From contig JAQTLN010000003.1 in the NCBI GenBank assembly GCA_028714875.1, positions 1 through 64,000 on the forward strand: DNA of 64,000 nucleotides. Direction: 5' to 3'. A program made the translations under genes and the position numbers. The notes below the pieces were generated by a model, which was not told the DNA's origin, made no database searches, and worked only from the letters and a program-made list of their open reading frames with translations. Shown here one piece after another: positions 1-7,695 of this stretch (its first letter is position 1; the number at the start of each line of letters is the position of its first letter). The DNA is from Gallionellaceae bacterium (GTDB lineage: Bacteria; Pseudomonadota; Gammaproteobacteria; Burkholderiales; Thiobacillaceae).

Positions 1-49
1 GATGCGCAATGTCGATTTTCTCTGGCAGTGCCTTGCGCGTTCTCGCCAT
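1..49 (-). CDS. possible 5' end of a gene running off the left edge
   Basis: An ATG on the minus strand at position 49 opens a frame that stays open for 16 codons to the window edge (begins MARTRKALPEK). No convincing ribosome binding site precedes it, and the fragment is too short to recognise. It would be the next minus-strand gene after soxB. This is a weak call, offered only because the frame is open to the edge. Confidence 0.2.
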   Translation of the reverse strand, partial: MARTRKALPEKIDIAH

Positions 50-114
50 CGTGTCCACATTTCAATGTCAGAATGCGCGAATTGTGATCCATAACGACAT
101 ATCTGAACAGTATT

Positions 115-200
115 GGGGTTAGGGGGGATTTCCGAGACGGACGCGCAGGCAAACGTCGCTAAATCCCCCTTATTCCCCCTTTGGAAAAGGGGGAGGCCAC
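115..200. repeat. dispersed C/G-run palindromic repeat
   Basis: Contains a CCCCCTTT-GGA-AAAGGGGG palindrome at about 174-194, preceded by a GGGGGGATTT / AAATCCCCC inverted pair. The same motifs (gtcgctaaatccc, the C-run/G-run palindrome and a following aggcc) recur in the opposite orientation at 57618-57750, so this is a repeat family and not chance. Confidence 0.6.
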
Positions 201-300
201 TCCCTCGGGCGTTTTCTGTCACATCACCAGTTAACGGTAAAACAGGCCTATTCCAAGGCGTCCTTGTATGCCGGCGCTACATGTGGCCGCAACAAATGAC

Positions 301-324
301 GAAAGCCCGCGATTGCGGGCTTTC
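301..324. terminator. hairpin terminator downstream of soxB
   Basis: A perfect 10-bp stem (gaaagcccgc / gcgggctttc) with a 4-nt loop, followed on the plus strand by a T-rich run. It lies 39 bp beyond the soxB stop codon and probably ends the sox transcript; it could work in both directions. Confidence 0.7.
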
Positions 325-362
325 GTGTTTTTCTCCCCGCGAGGGGAGAGGCATCGATCAAG

Positions 363-2084
363 TTACAGAATCATGCCCGGGTTGTTCCCCATGCCGATGA
401 CCTTGGGCTGGTTGAGCTTGACCTGTTTGACCACTTTCACGTCGCGCAGGTATTCGGCCACCACGTCCCAGATCGGGGTGCCGGTGGCGCCTTCGCCCAC
501 TGGCGCCCAGCCGGCGACCTTGTATTTCTTGTTGGGGTCGACCGCCTTGCCGTTGAGCATCATGTCGTTGATGCGCTTGCCGATCGTGGCGTTGGGGGTC
601 ACCGAGTACTGGACGCCGCCGACGCGCACCATGTCGCCGCCCTGCTGGTAGTAGGGGTCGTCATTGAACAGGTTGTCGCAGACGTCTTCCATGATGGTCT
701 TGATGGTGGCGCCGGTCATGTTGGTCAGCGAAGTCTGCGGGTAGGTGATGGCGACCTGATCCATCAGTTGTTCCATGGTGATGACATCGCCCGGCAACAG
801 GCTGGTGCCCCAACGGAAGCCCGGCGAGAAGGCGGCGTCGGCGCCCTTGACCTTCATCAGCGCATCGCAGATCAACTGGTCGTAGGTACCGTTGAAGTTG
901 CCGCGGCGATACAGCAGGTCTTCGGTGACGGCCAGCTTTTCGCCCAGCTTGGACTCGAACGGGGCGCGGATCTTGGTGATCAGCGCTTCCATCTTCTTGT
1001 CGGCGGCGAGCAGGTTGGAGAACACCGGCACCAGGCGGTACTTCCAGCCCTGGACGCGGCCGCCCTTGACGTCGAAGTCCATGACGCCGAGGAACTTGCC
1101 GTTGGAGCCGGCGTTGGTGACCAGGGTCGTGCCCTTGGCGTTCTTGACCTGGATCGGCTGCGGCACGCCGTCATGGGTGTGGCCGCCGAAGATGGCGTCG
1201 ATGCCGGTGACGCGGCTGGCCATCTTGAGGTCGACGTCCATGCCGTTGTGCGACAGCACCACGACGACCTGGGCGCCCTTAGCCCTAGCCTCGTTGACGA
1301 ACTTCTGCATGGAGTCGTCACGGATGCCGAACGACCAGTCGGGCACCATCCAGCGCGGGTTGGCGATGGGGGTGTAGGGGAAGGCCTGGCCGATGATGGC
1401 GACCTGCACACCGTTGATGTTCTTGATGACGTAGGGCTTGAACACCTGGTCGCCGAAGTCGTTGGTGACCACGTTCTGGGCGACGAAATCGACACCGGCT
1501 TTCTTGAAGTCCTTGTTGATGATTTCCTGGACACGTTCCGCGCCCAGGGTCATTTCCCAGTGCGGGGTCATGACGTCGACACCGAGGGCGATACAGGCGT
1601 CGACCATGTCCTGGGCCTTGGTCCACAGCGCGGTGGCGGAGCCTTGCCAGGTGTCGCCGCCGTCCATCAGCAGGGAACCGGGGCGCGAGGCGCGGACCTT
1701 GTCGACCAGGGTCTTCAGGTGGGCGAAGCCGCCGACCTTGCCGTAGGTGCGGGCGGCCGCGGTGAAGTCGATATAGGTGAAGGCGTGGGCGTCGATGCCG
1801 CCGGGCTGGATGTTGTAGGCCTTGAGCAGATGTTCGCCGACCAGGTGCGGTACCTTGCCGACGGAAGCGCCGACGCCGAGGTTGACGTTGGGCTCGCGGA
1901 AGTAGATGGGCTTCAACTGCGCGTGGCAGTCGGTCATGTGCATCAGCGACACATTGCCGAACACGGGAATGTCGTAGTAGTTGGCGGGCGCATTGCCGGC
2001 CAGGGCCTGACGGCTATCCAGAGCGAAACCACCGGCGGCGGCGGCGGCGAGAATTTGCAGGAAATCGCGGCGATTCATGGACAT
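363..2084 (-). CDS. soxB: SoxB, thiosulfohydrolase of the Sox complex
   Basis: SoxB is the periplasmic dimanganese enzyme that hydrolyses the sulfate group off the thiosulfonate carried on SoxY during thiosulfate oxidation. The protein is 573 residues, normal for the family. A Tat signal with RR at residues 5-6 (MSMNRRDFLQ) and an AALA-type cleavage region covers about residues 1-29. The calcineurin-like metal motifs are visible: D52-x-H54, GGD at 142-144 in DGGDTWQGS, LSHNGMD and GGHTHDG. A 5'-nucleotidase C-terminal domain follows. soxX and soxA lie upstream on the same strand, separated by a MITE-like element and a terminator, so soxB may need its own promoter or read-through. Confidence 0.97.
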   Translation of the reverse strand: MSMNRRDFLQILAAAAAGGFALDSRQALAGNAPANYYDIPVFGNVSLMHMTDCHAQLKPIYFREPNVNLGVGASVGKVPHLVGEHLLKAYNIQPGGIDAHAFTYIDFTAAARTYGKVGGFAHLKTLVDKVRASRPGSLLMDGGDTWQGSATALWTKAQDMVDACIALGVDVMTPHWEMTLGAERVQEIINKDFKKAGVDFVAQNVVTNDFGDQVFKPYVIKNINGVQVAIIGQAFPYTPIANPRWMVPDWSFGIRDDSMQKFVNEARAKGAQVVVVLSHNGMDVDLKMASRVTGIDAIFGGHTHDGVPQPIQVKNAKGTTLVTNAGSNGKFLGVMDFDVKGGRVQGWKYRLVPVFSNLLAADKKMEALITKIRAPFESKLGEKLAVTEDLLYRRGNFNGTYDQLICDALMKVKGADAAFSPGFRWGTSLLPGDVITMEQLMDQVAITYPQTSLTNMTGATIKTIMEDVCDNLFNDDPYYQQGGDMVRVGGVQYSVTPNATIGKRINDMMLNGKAVDPNKKYKVAGWAPVGEGATGTPIWDVVAEYLRDVKVVKQVKLNQPKVIGMGNNPGMIL

Positions 2085-2171
2085 GGATGGGTCTCCGGGG
2101 TGGTCTCTGTGTGGTGCGGCATTGTTGCCGTGCCCTGGCGGGTGGTAAATGGTAGCGATGAGCCAGTTTGG

Positions 2172-2342
2172 CTAGTAGTCAGTCATATTGAAACGCGAGG
2201 ACACAACCGTGCCGCAACCGGACGTAGGGTGTGGTGAGCGCAGCGAACCGCACCATGCAATGCAACACCATACTTGATGCGGTTCGCTGCGCTCACCACA
2301 TCCTACAAACCATCCAGTCAATTCAAGGTGACCGACTACTAG
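2172..2342. mobile_element. MITE-like non-autonomous element between soxA and soxB
   Basis: A 171-bp block bounded by near-perfect terminal inverted repeats: ctagtagtcagtca on the left and, reading inward from the right, ctagtagtcggtca (13 of 14). Inside is a second, larger inverted repeat, gtagg(g/a)tgtggtgagcg...cgaaccgca, at about 2224-2306. It encodes no protein. A shortened, inverted copy lies at 28361-28460 and a fragment at 38339-38373. Structure and recurrence fit a MITE; a target-site duplication is not obvious beyond the palindromic CTAG ends. Confidence 0.65.
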
Positions 2343-2350
2343 TTCAATTG

Positions 2351-2376
2351 AAAATCCGGGCAGCAGCCCGGATTTT
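2351..2376 (-). terminator. terminator of soxXA
   Basis: A 10-bp stem (aaaatccggg / cccggatttt) with a 6-nt loop, 19 bp beyond the soxA stop. On the minus strand it ends in a short T run. It implies that soxXA transcription stops, at least partly, before soxB. Confidence 0.75.
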
Positions 2377-2394
2377 CAGAGGTGTTCGCCAGGA

Positions 2395-3237
2395 TTACTT
2401 GCGGAACACGGAGGACTTCATTTCCAGCCCGTTGCTCATGTAGGAGTGGAAATACTCCAGGTTGTTGTAGCGGGTGCTACCGGCCTTGTCGTTAACGTGG
2501 CGCACGTTCTTCTGGCAACCTTCATAACGTTCTTGCAGGGTGGTCAGCTTGTCACCGCCACGGAACGCGGGCCAATGGACGGCCTGGCCGACGACGGGCG
2601 AGAGCAATTCCGAGCGGATACGAACACCGGCATTGTCAACGTGGCAGCTGCCGCAGGAGAAGTTGAGCTGGCCGGCGCGAGCGTAAAAGGTGTGCTTGCC
2701 ATCTTCGTAGGCCTTCATCGCGCCTTCGCCTTCCACCTTGATGTTCATCTTCATGCCGTCGGACAGGGTGCGCATGTAGGCGCTAAGTGTGCCCATGGTG
2801 CTGTCGTCGCCGATTTTGTAGGGCTCTTCGCCGTTGCCGACGCGGCAATCGTTGATGGCGTCTTCCAGCGTCACGACCTTGCCTTTGGCATTGTCGAAGA
2901 TGGGGTAGTTGCCCGCGATCATCTTGCCGCCGTTGGGCAGGCAGTCGGCGTAGGTCTTGCCGCTCTTGAGCGGGGTCTTCCACATCTTCTCGCCTTTTTC
3001 CAGCACGCCCAGATAAGGGGGGAATTCCATGATGCTGTTGTACTGGTATCTGGCGTCAGGATCGAACGCCAGGGCGCTCAAGACATAGTCCTCTGGCTTG
3101 AGGTCGGGAAACTTGTTCTTGAAGTAATTGACGACTTTCAGCCGATCTTCTTCCGGGCCCGCGTTGGCGGATACCGCGCCCATCAGGACACCCAGGCCGG
3201 CCATTGCGATTAGGGTTTTCTTTACGATTTTCTTCAT
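2395..3237 (-). CDS. soxA: SoxA, sulfur-oxidising c-type cytochrome subunit
   Basis: SoxA pairs with SoxX in the periplasm and joins thiosulfate to the SoxY cysteine oxidatively. I chose the ATG at 3237, giving 280 residues, because a GGAG box lies 7 nt upstream and the product then starts with a clean Sec signal (MKKIVKKTLIAMAG...SANA). One haem site, CGSCH, is at residues 195-199. The catalytic haem-ligand cysteine is C241 in the GCQKNVR motif. The N-terminal domain has C99 and C131 but no CxxCH, so this is a single-haem SoxA. It starts 28 nt after soxX ends. Confidence 0.95.
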   Translation of the reverse strand: MKKIVKKTLIAMAGLGVLMGAVSANAGPEEDRLKVVNYFKNKFPDLKPEDYVLSALAFDPDARYQYNSIMEFPPYLGVLEKGEKMWKTPLKSGKTYADCLPNGGKMIAGNYPIFDNAKGKVVTLEDAINDCRVGNGEEPYKIGDDSTMGTLSAYMRTLSDGMKMNIKVEGEGAMKAYEDGKHTFYARAGQLNFSCGSCHVDNAGVRIRSELLSPVVGQAVHWPAFRGGDKLTTLQERYEGCQKNVRHVNDKAGSTRYNNLEYFHSYMSNGLEMKSSVFRK

Positions 3238-3265
3238 GCCGTTCTCCAATGATTGTGTGGGTTGA

Positions 3266-3607
3266 TCAGAGGCCATAGAGGAACTCGACGACTTTGTCGA
3301 TTTCTTCTTCGGTCATTACCTGATGCTTGCCCATCGGCGGCATAAAGGTTGCGGGATTGCTCACGGTGGCATCCCAGATTTTGGCGCGCAATACTTTCTT
3401 GTCGGGGAAACGCGCCTGCATGGCGATCAGGGGCGGGCCGCTTTCGCCAGGCTGCTCGGCATCGGGCAGTGTCGGCATCGCGTGGCAGGCCAGGCAGTTG
3501 CCTTTGGAGCGGTTGAAGGCAATGTCCTTGCCGGTCTCGGCGGCGTAGGCCGAACTAGCGAGCAGGGTGGCCAGCACCCCGGTGATGATGGAAGCGCGTT
3601 TCCGCAT
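3266..3607 (-). CDS. soxX: SoxX, sulfur-oxidising c-type cytochrome subunit
   Basis: SoxX is the small monohaem partner of SoxA and accepts electrons from thiosulfate conjugation. With the ATG at 3607 (AAGGAGA box upstream) the product is 113 residues with a signal peptide ending near AYAA at 20-23. The haem site CLACH is at residues 38-42 and the distal methionine lies in FMPPMG at 88-93. It is the first gene of the soxXA pair. The 252-bp gap to the M48 gene upstream presumably holds the sox promoter, but I see no confident -35/-10 pair. Confidence 0.95.
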   Translation of the reverse strand: MRKRASIITGVLATLLASSAYAAETGKDIAFNRSKGNCLACHAMPTLPDAEQPGESGPPLIAMQARFPDKKVLRAKIWDATVSNPATFMPPMGKHQVMTEEEIDKVVEFLYGL

Positions 3608-3859
3608 GTCTTCTCCTTCGTAGTGGTCGATGGCAAACAAACTCCGCTCGGCTTCCCCCGAACGCGTCACTTTTTAGCTGCGGCGAAGGATAGGTGTGAT
3701 GTGGCGTACCACGCAACGCGAATTACTCGCATTGGTACGATATAAGTGGGGCGAAAGTATGTTGTTACCAAAGAACCGGGCTGAAGTTGGCAGGCAACTA
3801 ATCTGGTTTTACGGGCGTGGTAACGCCCATCTGTGGGGTTCCGCCCGCGAGGGGGCTAC

Positions 3860-5290
3860 CTATTTTTCCGCTTTCGCCGCCTGTTGCCGCAGTTTCATCT
3901 CGCGCAGGCGGGCATCGATGATCGAGAGTGTGTAGAAATCCGCGCCACCAGTTTTTTGCGCCAGTTGCAGTTGCTCGATGGCCGCGCTCTGGCGGTCTTG
4001 CAGCGCATAGGACTCGGCTTGCGCCAGATGCGATTGGGTCAACTCGCCCAGCGCCTGGTGGGCTTCGGCCAGGAGGGCGTAAAGACGGGTATCGGAGGTC
4101 CAAGTGCGTTGCTGTTCGCCGATGAAGATCAAGGCCTCACGCGCTTTCCCGGCGGCGAGCAGGGCGCGGGCATAGAGATAGGCCAATGGTCGGTAACTGG
4201 CGTATGCGGGCATGGCGCCGGCCAACAGGCGGATGGCGCGGCCCGGTTGCCGCTCGCTCAGCGCCAGTTCCGCTTCGAGCGCCAGCACCACGGGTGTGTT
4301 GACCTTGTCGGCGTCCAGCCTGGTCAGGGCGGAATGCGCGCGTTCCGGTTTGCCGGCGCGCACGGCCGCGCGGGCCAGGCCATACCAGTTGGCGGGCTCC
4401 GGGTTGGTTTGCGCCAGCGCCTCGAAACGGCGCAACGCATCGGCCGCTTCTCCCTCGTTGGCCTGGATGCGCGCGCGCACGAACTGGAATTCCAGGCTGT
4501 CGACATGCTGCTTGTAGGGCAGTTGCGCCACCATGTTCTGCATGTCGGCGATGCGCTGGTAAGTGAGGGGGTGAGTACGCATGTAGGCCGGAGCGTTGTT
4601 TTCGTAGAGCCGCCCTTGTGCTTGCAGTCGCTCGAAGAAGGTGACCATGCCCTGGGGGGCGAATCCCGCTCCGGTCAAAATCTGGAGCCCTACCCGATCC
4701 GCCTCACTTTCGTTGGCGCGGGTGAAGTTGAGCTGGTTCTGGATGTTCAGTGCCTGCACCGTGGCGATCGCCGCCTCCGAGGCCTGGCTGTTGGAGCGCG
4801 CCGCCAGAATGGCTACCGCCAGGGCGGCCAGGGTGGCGATGCCGCTGATTTTCTGGTCGCCGACCATGCGGGCAATGTGGTGCTGGGTGACGTGAGCGGT
4901 TTCGTGCGCCAGCACGCCGGCCAGTTCGGATTCGTTGCGCGTCGCGGAAATCAGGCCGGTATTGACGCCGATGTTGCCGCCGGGCATGGCGAAAGCATTG
5001 ATGCTCGGGTCGCGCACCGGAAAGTATTCGAAGTGCCGCCCGGACTCCGGTGAAGCGGCCGCCAACTTGTCGCCCAGGTTGTTGAGGTAATCCTCCAGCA
5101 CCGGGTCATCCAGGTATTCGGCATCGCCGCGCACCTGGCGCATGATTTCCCGCCCGATCTGGTTTTCCTGCGATTCGGAAAGCGCGACGCGACTGGAATC
5201 GCCCAGATCGGGCAGACCGGCGGCCTGAACGGACTGGATGCCGAAGACGAGGAGGAGGGCGGCGAGCAAGGGGGGGGTAGGCGCTTTCAT
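3860..5290 (-). CDS. bepA: BepA/YfgC-like periplasmic M48 metalloprotease with TPR tail
   Basis: Members of this group are zinc proteases that police outer-membrane protein and LptD assembly. The 476-residue product starts with a Sec signal (residues 1 to about 23). The zinc motif HETAH is at 129-133 and the third ligand region, ExxxD, at 194-198 (NESEADRVG). The C-terminal half is alpha-helical with TPR-like spacing, matching the BepA layout and length. The frame is open further upstream, but the ATG at 5290 gives the correct signal peptide. It diverges from moaC across 42 bp, so the two genes share a promoter region. Confidence 0.85.
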   Translation of the reverse strand: MKAPTPPLLAALLLVFGIQSVQAAGLPDLGDSSRVALSESQENQIGREIMRQVRGDAEYLDDPVLEDYLNNLGDKLAAASPESGRHFEYFPVRDPSINAFAMPGGNIGVNTGLISATRNESELAGVLAHETAHVTQHHIARMVGDQKISGIATLAALAVAILAARSNSQASEAAIATVQALNIQNQLNFTRANESEADRVGLQILTGAGFAPQGMVTFFERLQAQGRLYENNAPAYMRTHPLTYQRIADMQNMVAQLPYKQHVDSLEFQFVRARIQANEGEAADALRRFEALAQTNPEPANWYGLARAAVRAGKPERAHSALTRLDADKVNTPVVLALEAELALSERQPGRAIRLLAGAMPAYASYRPLAYLYARALLAAGKAREALIFIGEQQRTWTSDTRLYALLAEAHQALGELTQSHLAQAESYALQDRQSAAIEQLQLAQKTGGADFYTLSIIDARLREMKLRQQAAKAEK

Positions 5291-5332
5291 GGCGGGTATG
5301 ATAACGGCCCCTTTGCACTGGTTCCCCCCGAC

Positions 5333-5809
5333 ATGAGCGACTTTACACATTTTGACGAACAGGGCCGCGCCGTGATGGTGGGCGTCGGCGAGAAGTCGGA
5401 AACCCGGCGCGTGGCGGTGGCTACCGGCCGCATCCGCATGCGGCCAGAAACTTTCATCATGATTCGCGACGGCGCCGCGAAGAAGGGCGACGTGATCGGC
5501 GTCGCCCGCCTGGCCGGCATCATGGCCAGCAAGCGTACTCCCGACCTGATTCCGCTCTGCCACCCCATCGCGCTGACCAAGGTGACGCTGGATTTCACCC
5601 TGGACGAAGCCGCCTCGGCCGTCGACTGCGCCGCCACGGCGGAAACCGTCGGCCGCACCGGCGTGGAAATGGAAGCCCTCACCGCCGCCAGCGTCGCCCT
5701 GCTCACCGTCTACGACATGTGCAAGGCGGTGGACCGCGGCATGGTCATCGAATCGATACGGCTGCTGGAGAAACTGGGCGGCAAGTCGGGACACTGGCAC
5801 GCGGAGTGA
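5333..5809 (+). CDS. moaC: MoaC, cyclic pyranopterin monophosphate synthase
   Basis: MoaC converts the MoaA product to cyclic pyranopterin monophosphate in molybdenum cofactor synthesis. The 158-residue length is typical. Family signatures are visible: the segment around LIPLCHPI, the [14 protein letters not shown] stretch, and VYDMCKAVD with the catalytic lysine and aspartate, followed by [10 protein letters not shown]. No other mo- genes are nearby, so it appears as a single gene. It ends 12 bp from the converging DUF302 pseudogene. Confidence 0.96.
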   Translation: MSDFTHFDEQGRAVMVGVGEKSETRRVAVATGRIRMRPETFIMIRDGAAKKGDVIGVARLAGIMASKRTPDLIPLCHPIALTKVTLDFTLDEAASAVDCAATAETVGRTGVEMEALTAASVALLTVYDMCKAVDRGMVIESIRLLEKLGGKSGHWHAE

Positions 5810-5821
5810 CGCCCGCGCGGC

Positions 5822-6291
5822 CTACTTCAGGAAGCCGAGGATTTCTTCCTGGGCCGCCGCCACCGGGCCGCCCATCACCTCGGCCACAGTGCCGCCCATC
5901 ATGCGCCCAGGTTCGCGGCCTTCATGTTGGCCACATAGATCTTGCCGTCGGTTTTCTCATACACGCTGACCGTGCAGGGCATGAACACCGACACCCAGCG
6001 GTCGCCGTCGTTGGCGAGCAACTTGCTGGAATGCCGCGGCTCGCACAACTCGACCAGTGTCACCGGCAATACCACCGGGCCGCCATGTTTGCGGATGCTC
6101 TGGTCGAGCTTCTTCGGTTCGGCCACGTTTCAGCCTTTCTGGCGGGCGCGTTCCGAGATGATCTTGACGGTTTCCTCCATGTTGTAAGGGCTCGCCCGCT
6201 CATCGACCATCGCCGTGCGAACCATGGACGAGCACCCCACAGTGGACAGGGTGATCAGGAGTGCCGCTCCCAAACGTAATGCTGTGCGCAT
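5822..6291 (-). pseudogene. DUF302 lipoprotein gene broken by a nonsense codon and a frameshift
   Basis: From the ATG at 6291 (GGAGG box upstream) the minus strand encodes a lipoprotein signal (lipobox ending VGC), then an in-frame TGA at 6130-6132 after QKG, where relatives have tryptophan (GW). The same frame resumes with the DUF302 core, including a VELCEPRHSSKLL stretch and MPCTVSVYEKTDGKIYV. Near 5900 the frame breaks: inserting one base restores the expected tail (GRMMGGTVAEVMGGPV...GFLK) up to a TAG at 5822. The two independent lesions point to a dead gene. A sequencing error could explain one of them. Confidence 0.75.
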
Positions 6292-6496
6292 GATGACCTC
6301 CGTCTGAACTGGTTGGATTTCCCGGCGAGATGCCGGGTTGGCGTATTAGCTATCCCTAATATAGCAATGGTGGGATAAGCGCCTATGAAGACGGTAAAGT
6401 CCTTATAAACAAATGCTTATTGCAATACTTGAGTTGTTTGCTAGACATTAAGTGGGCCGTGCAAAGGCCGCTTTAATCAACTTGAGGAGAATGGAA
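6292..6496 (+). promoter_or_regulatory. AT-richer leader upstream of the DsrC-like gene
   Basis: This 205-bp gap is clearly more AT-rich than its surroundings and contains short inverted motifs (attag...ctaat near 6346-6359 and ttgcaa/ttgcaata near 6419). It ends in a strong GAGGAGA ribosome binding site at 6484-6490. It is probably the promoter region for the gene at 6497. I do not assign exact -35/-10 boxes. Confidence 0.4.
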
Positions 6497-6862
6497 ATGC
6501 TGGACATCAACAAACTGGTCGCCGCTGAAACGATGGCTCCCTGCGATGCGGATGCGTTTCTCAGCGATCTGGATACCTGGAACGAAGATATGGCGCGCCA
6601 GGCGGCACATGACGAAGGCCTGGAGTTGTCCGACGCGCATATGGATGTGATCTGCTATCTGCGTGACCATTATGCCGAGTGCGGCCCCGATGCCAATGCC
6701 CGTAGCCTGTTACGCAATATGGAACAGGCATACATGGAGCAGGGTGGGCGTAAATACCTCTATCAACTCTTCCCGCACGGCCCGGTCACCCAGGGTTGCC
6801 ATCTGGCCGGCCTGCCGACCCCGGCGGGCAATGCCGATCTTTCATTCGGCACTTCGCACTGA
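6497..6862 (+). CDS. DsrC-family protein keeping only the upstream (CysB-type) cysteine
   Basis: DsrC proteins carry sulfur on a flexible C-terminal arm with two cysteines 11 positions apart. This 121-residue product has the family fold signatures: DAHMDVICYLRDHYAE, KYLYQLFPHGP, and the arm QGCHLAGLPTPAG. The upstream cysteine is present (C101), but the penultimate cysteine position is asparagine (N112), and the arm runs on for nine residues instead of ending in CV. The start at 6497 fits the AGGAG box; the ATG at 6491 is too close. A variant DsrC, RspA-like or regulatory role is possible. A full DsrC reaction cycle with DsrAB looks impossible with this arm alone. Confidence 0.85.
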   Translation: MLDINKLVAAETMAPCDADAFLSDLDTWNEDMARQAAHDEGLELSDAHMDVICYLRDHYAECGPDANARSLLRNMEQAYMEQGGRKYLYQLFPHGPVTQGCHLAGLPTPAGNADLSFGTSH

Positions 6863-6876
6863 TGGCTTCAGGAAAT

Positions 6877-6904
6877 GAAAACGGCCCCTTCCGGGGCCGT
6901 TTTC
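6877..6904. terminator. bidirectional terminator
   Basis: A 12-bp perfect stem (gaaaacggcccc / ggggccgttttc) with a 4-nt loop, flanked by A and T runs. It lies between two converging genes and can serve both. Confidence 0.85.
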
Positions 6905-6920
6905 ATTCAAGGCGCAGGCT

Positions 6921-7208
6921 TTACTTGATCCGCCCGAATGTCTTCATTACCGCGCAAGGGTCGCCGGAAATCGGCGGCAGGGTCACGCCACGTTCCTTGG
7001 CGCGTTTGTCCAGTTCCAGGTTGTGCGCGTTCATGAAGGTGCGGCATTCGTCCATCGACTTCATGTTGGGCAGTCTGGAGGCGTATTCCTTGCGCTCCTG
7101 AGCAGTCATCAACTCAGCGCCGCGCACGTTGTCTCCGGAGGAGTACCAGGGAAACGCCAGTGCCTGGCCGGTGCAAAGAAGGAGGGAAAGGATCAGTAGT
7201 TTTTTCAT
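6921..7208 (-). CDS. small exported protein of unknown function
   Basis: A 95-residue product with a clear Sec signal (MKKLLILSLLLCTGQALA). The mature part is charged and helical, with two cysteines (in MDECRTF and GDPCAVM) that could pair in the periplasm. I do not recognise the family. The ATG at 7208 was chosen because it begins the signal peptide. A terminator separates it from the tusE-like gene upstream, so it is probably transcribed alone. Confidence 0.75.
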   Translation of the reverse strand: MKKLLILSLLLCTGQALAFPWYSSGDNVRGAELMTAQERKEYASRLPNMKSMDECRTFMNAHNLELDKRAKERGVTLPPISGDPCAVMKTFGRIK

Positions 7209-7227
7209 GGTCAGCGGAAAGAAAAAT

Positions 7228-7248
7228 GCCCCAGGGGAAAGCTGGGGC
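7228..7248 (-). terminator. terminator after the tusE-like gene
   Basis: On the minus strand the stem gccccag / ctggggc (7 bp, 7-nt loop) is followed directly by a T-rich tail (atttttcttt). It lies 22 bp past the stop of the gene at 7271-7603. Confidence 0.85.
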
Positions 7249-7270
7249 AAGTGTACTACCTGACGTGGTA

Positions 7271-7603
7271 TTAAACGCAGCCGGTAGGCTTCGGGGTGCC
7301 GGCGTAGCGGCCTGCCTGCTTGGCGGGGCCATAGGGGAACAGGTCGAAGAGAAACTTCTTGTCGCCCCACTCGCTACCGAATTCTTCCTTCAGACCCTTC
7401 TGCAGGATGCGCAGGTTGGGCGCGGTGCCGTATTCATTGAAGTAGTCACGCATGTAATGAATGATCTTCCAGTGATCTTCCGCCAGGGTCAGCTTGTCCT
7501 GCGCGGCCAGGAACTCGGCCACGTCTTCGGCCCAGTCGCCCAGGTTGGCCAGATAGCCCTCGGGGTCGGTCTCGACGGTCCTTCCATTGATTTCCAGATC
7601 CAT
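7271..7603 (-). CDS. tusE: TusE/DsrC-family sulfur-carrier protein with only the penultimate cysteine
   Basis: TusE relays persulfide sulfur from TusBCD to MnmA for tRNA 2-thiouridine, and related DsrC proteins act in sulfur oxidation. The 110-residue product begins MDLEINGRTVETDPEGYL and ends KPTGCV, both classic for the family. The penultimate cysteine (C109) is present, while the second functional position is glycine (G98). That pattern is TusE-like. A GAGGAAA box precedes the ATG. The DsrC-like gene at 6497 has the opposite cysteine pattern. No dsrAB or tusBCD is in the window, so the pathway cannot be fixed. Confidence 0.88.
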   Translation of the reverse strand: MDLEINGRTVETDPEGYLANLGDWAEDVAEFLAAQDKLTLAEDHWKIIHYMRDYFNEYGTAPNLRILQKGLKEEFGSEWGDKKFLFDLFPYGPAKQAGRYAGTPKPTGCV

Positions 7604-7695
7604 GATGTTTCCTCTCTTCAGCAGGTTGTTGCCGCAAGTGCGGGATGACCGGACTTTACAATACCCGACCTAATAGGTCAAGTATCCATTTAGAC

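Noticed and set aside
768-2237. A long open frame on the strand opposite soxB
   Set aside because: It has no ribosome binding site, shows GC-skewed low-complexity composition, and overlaps the well-supported SoxB. It is an antisense shadow of GC-rich coding DNA.
6130-6132. TGA in the DUF302 gene read as selenocysteine or another recoded residue
   Set aside because: Relatives have tryptophan here and no redox function is known at this site. A second lesion near 5900 shows the gene is dead or the sequence is imperfect.
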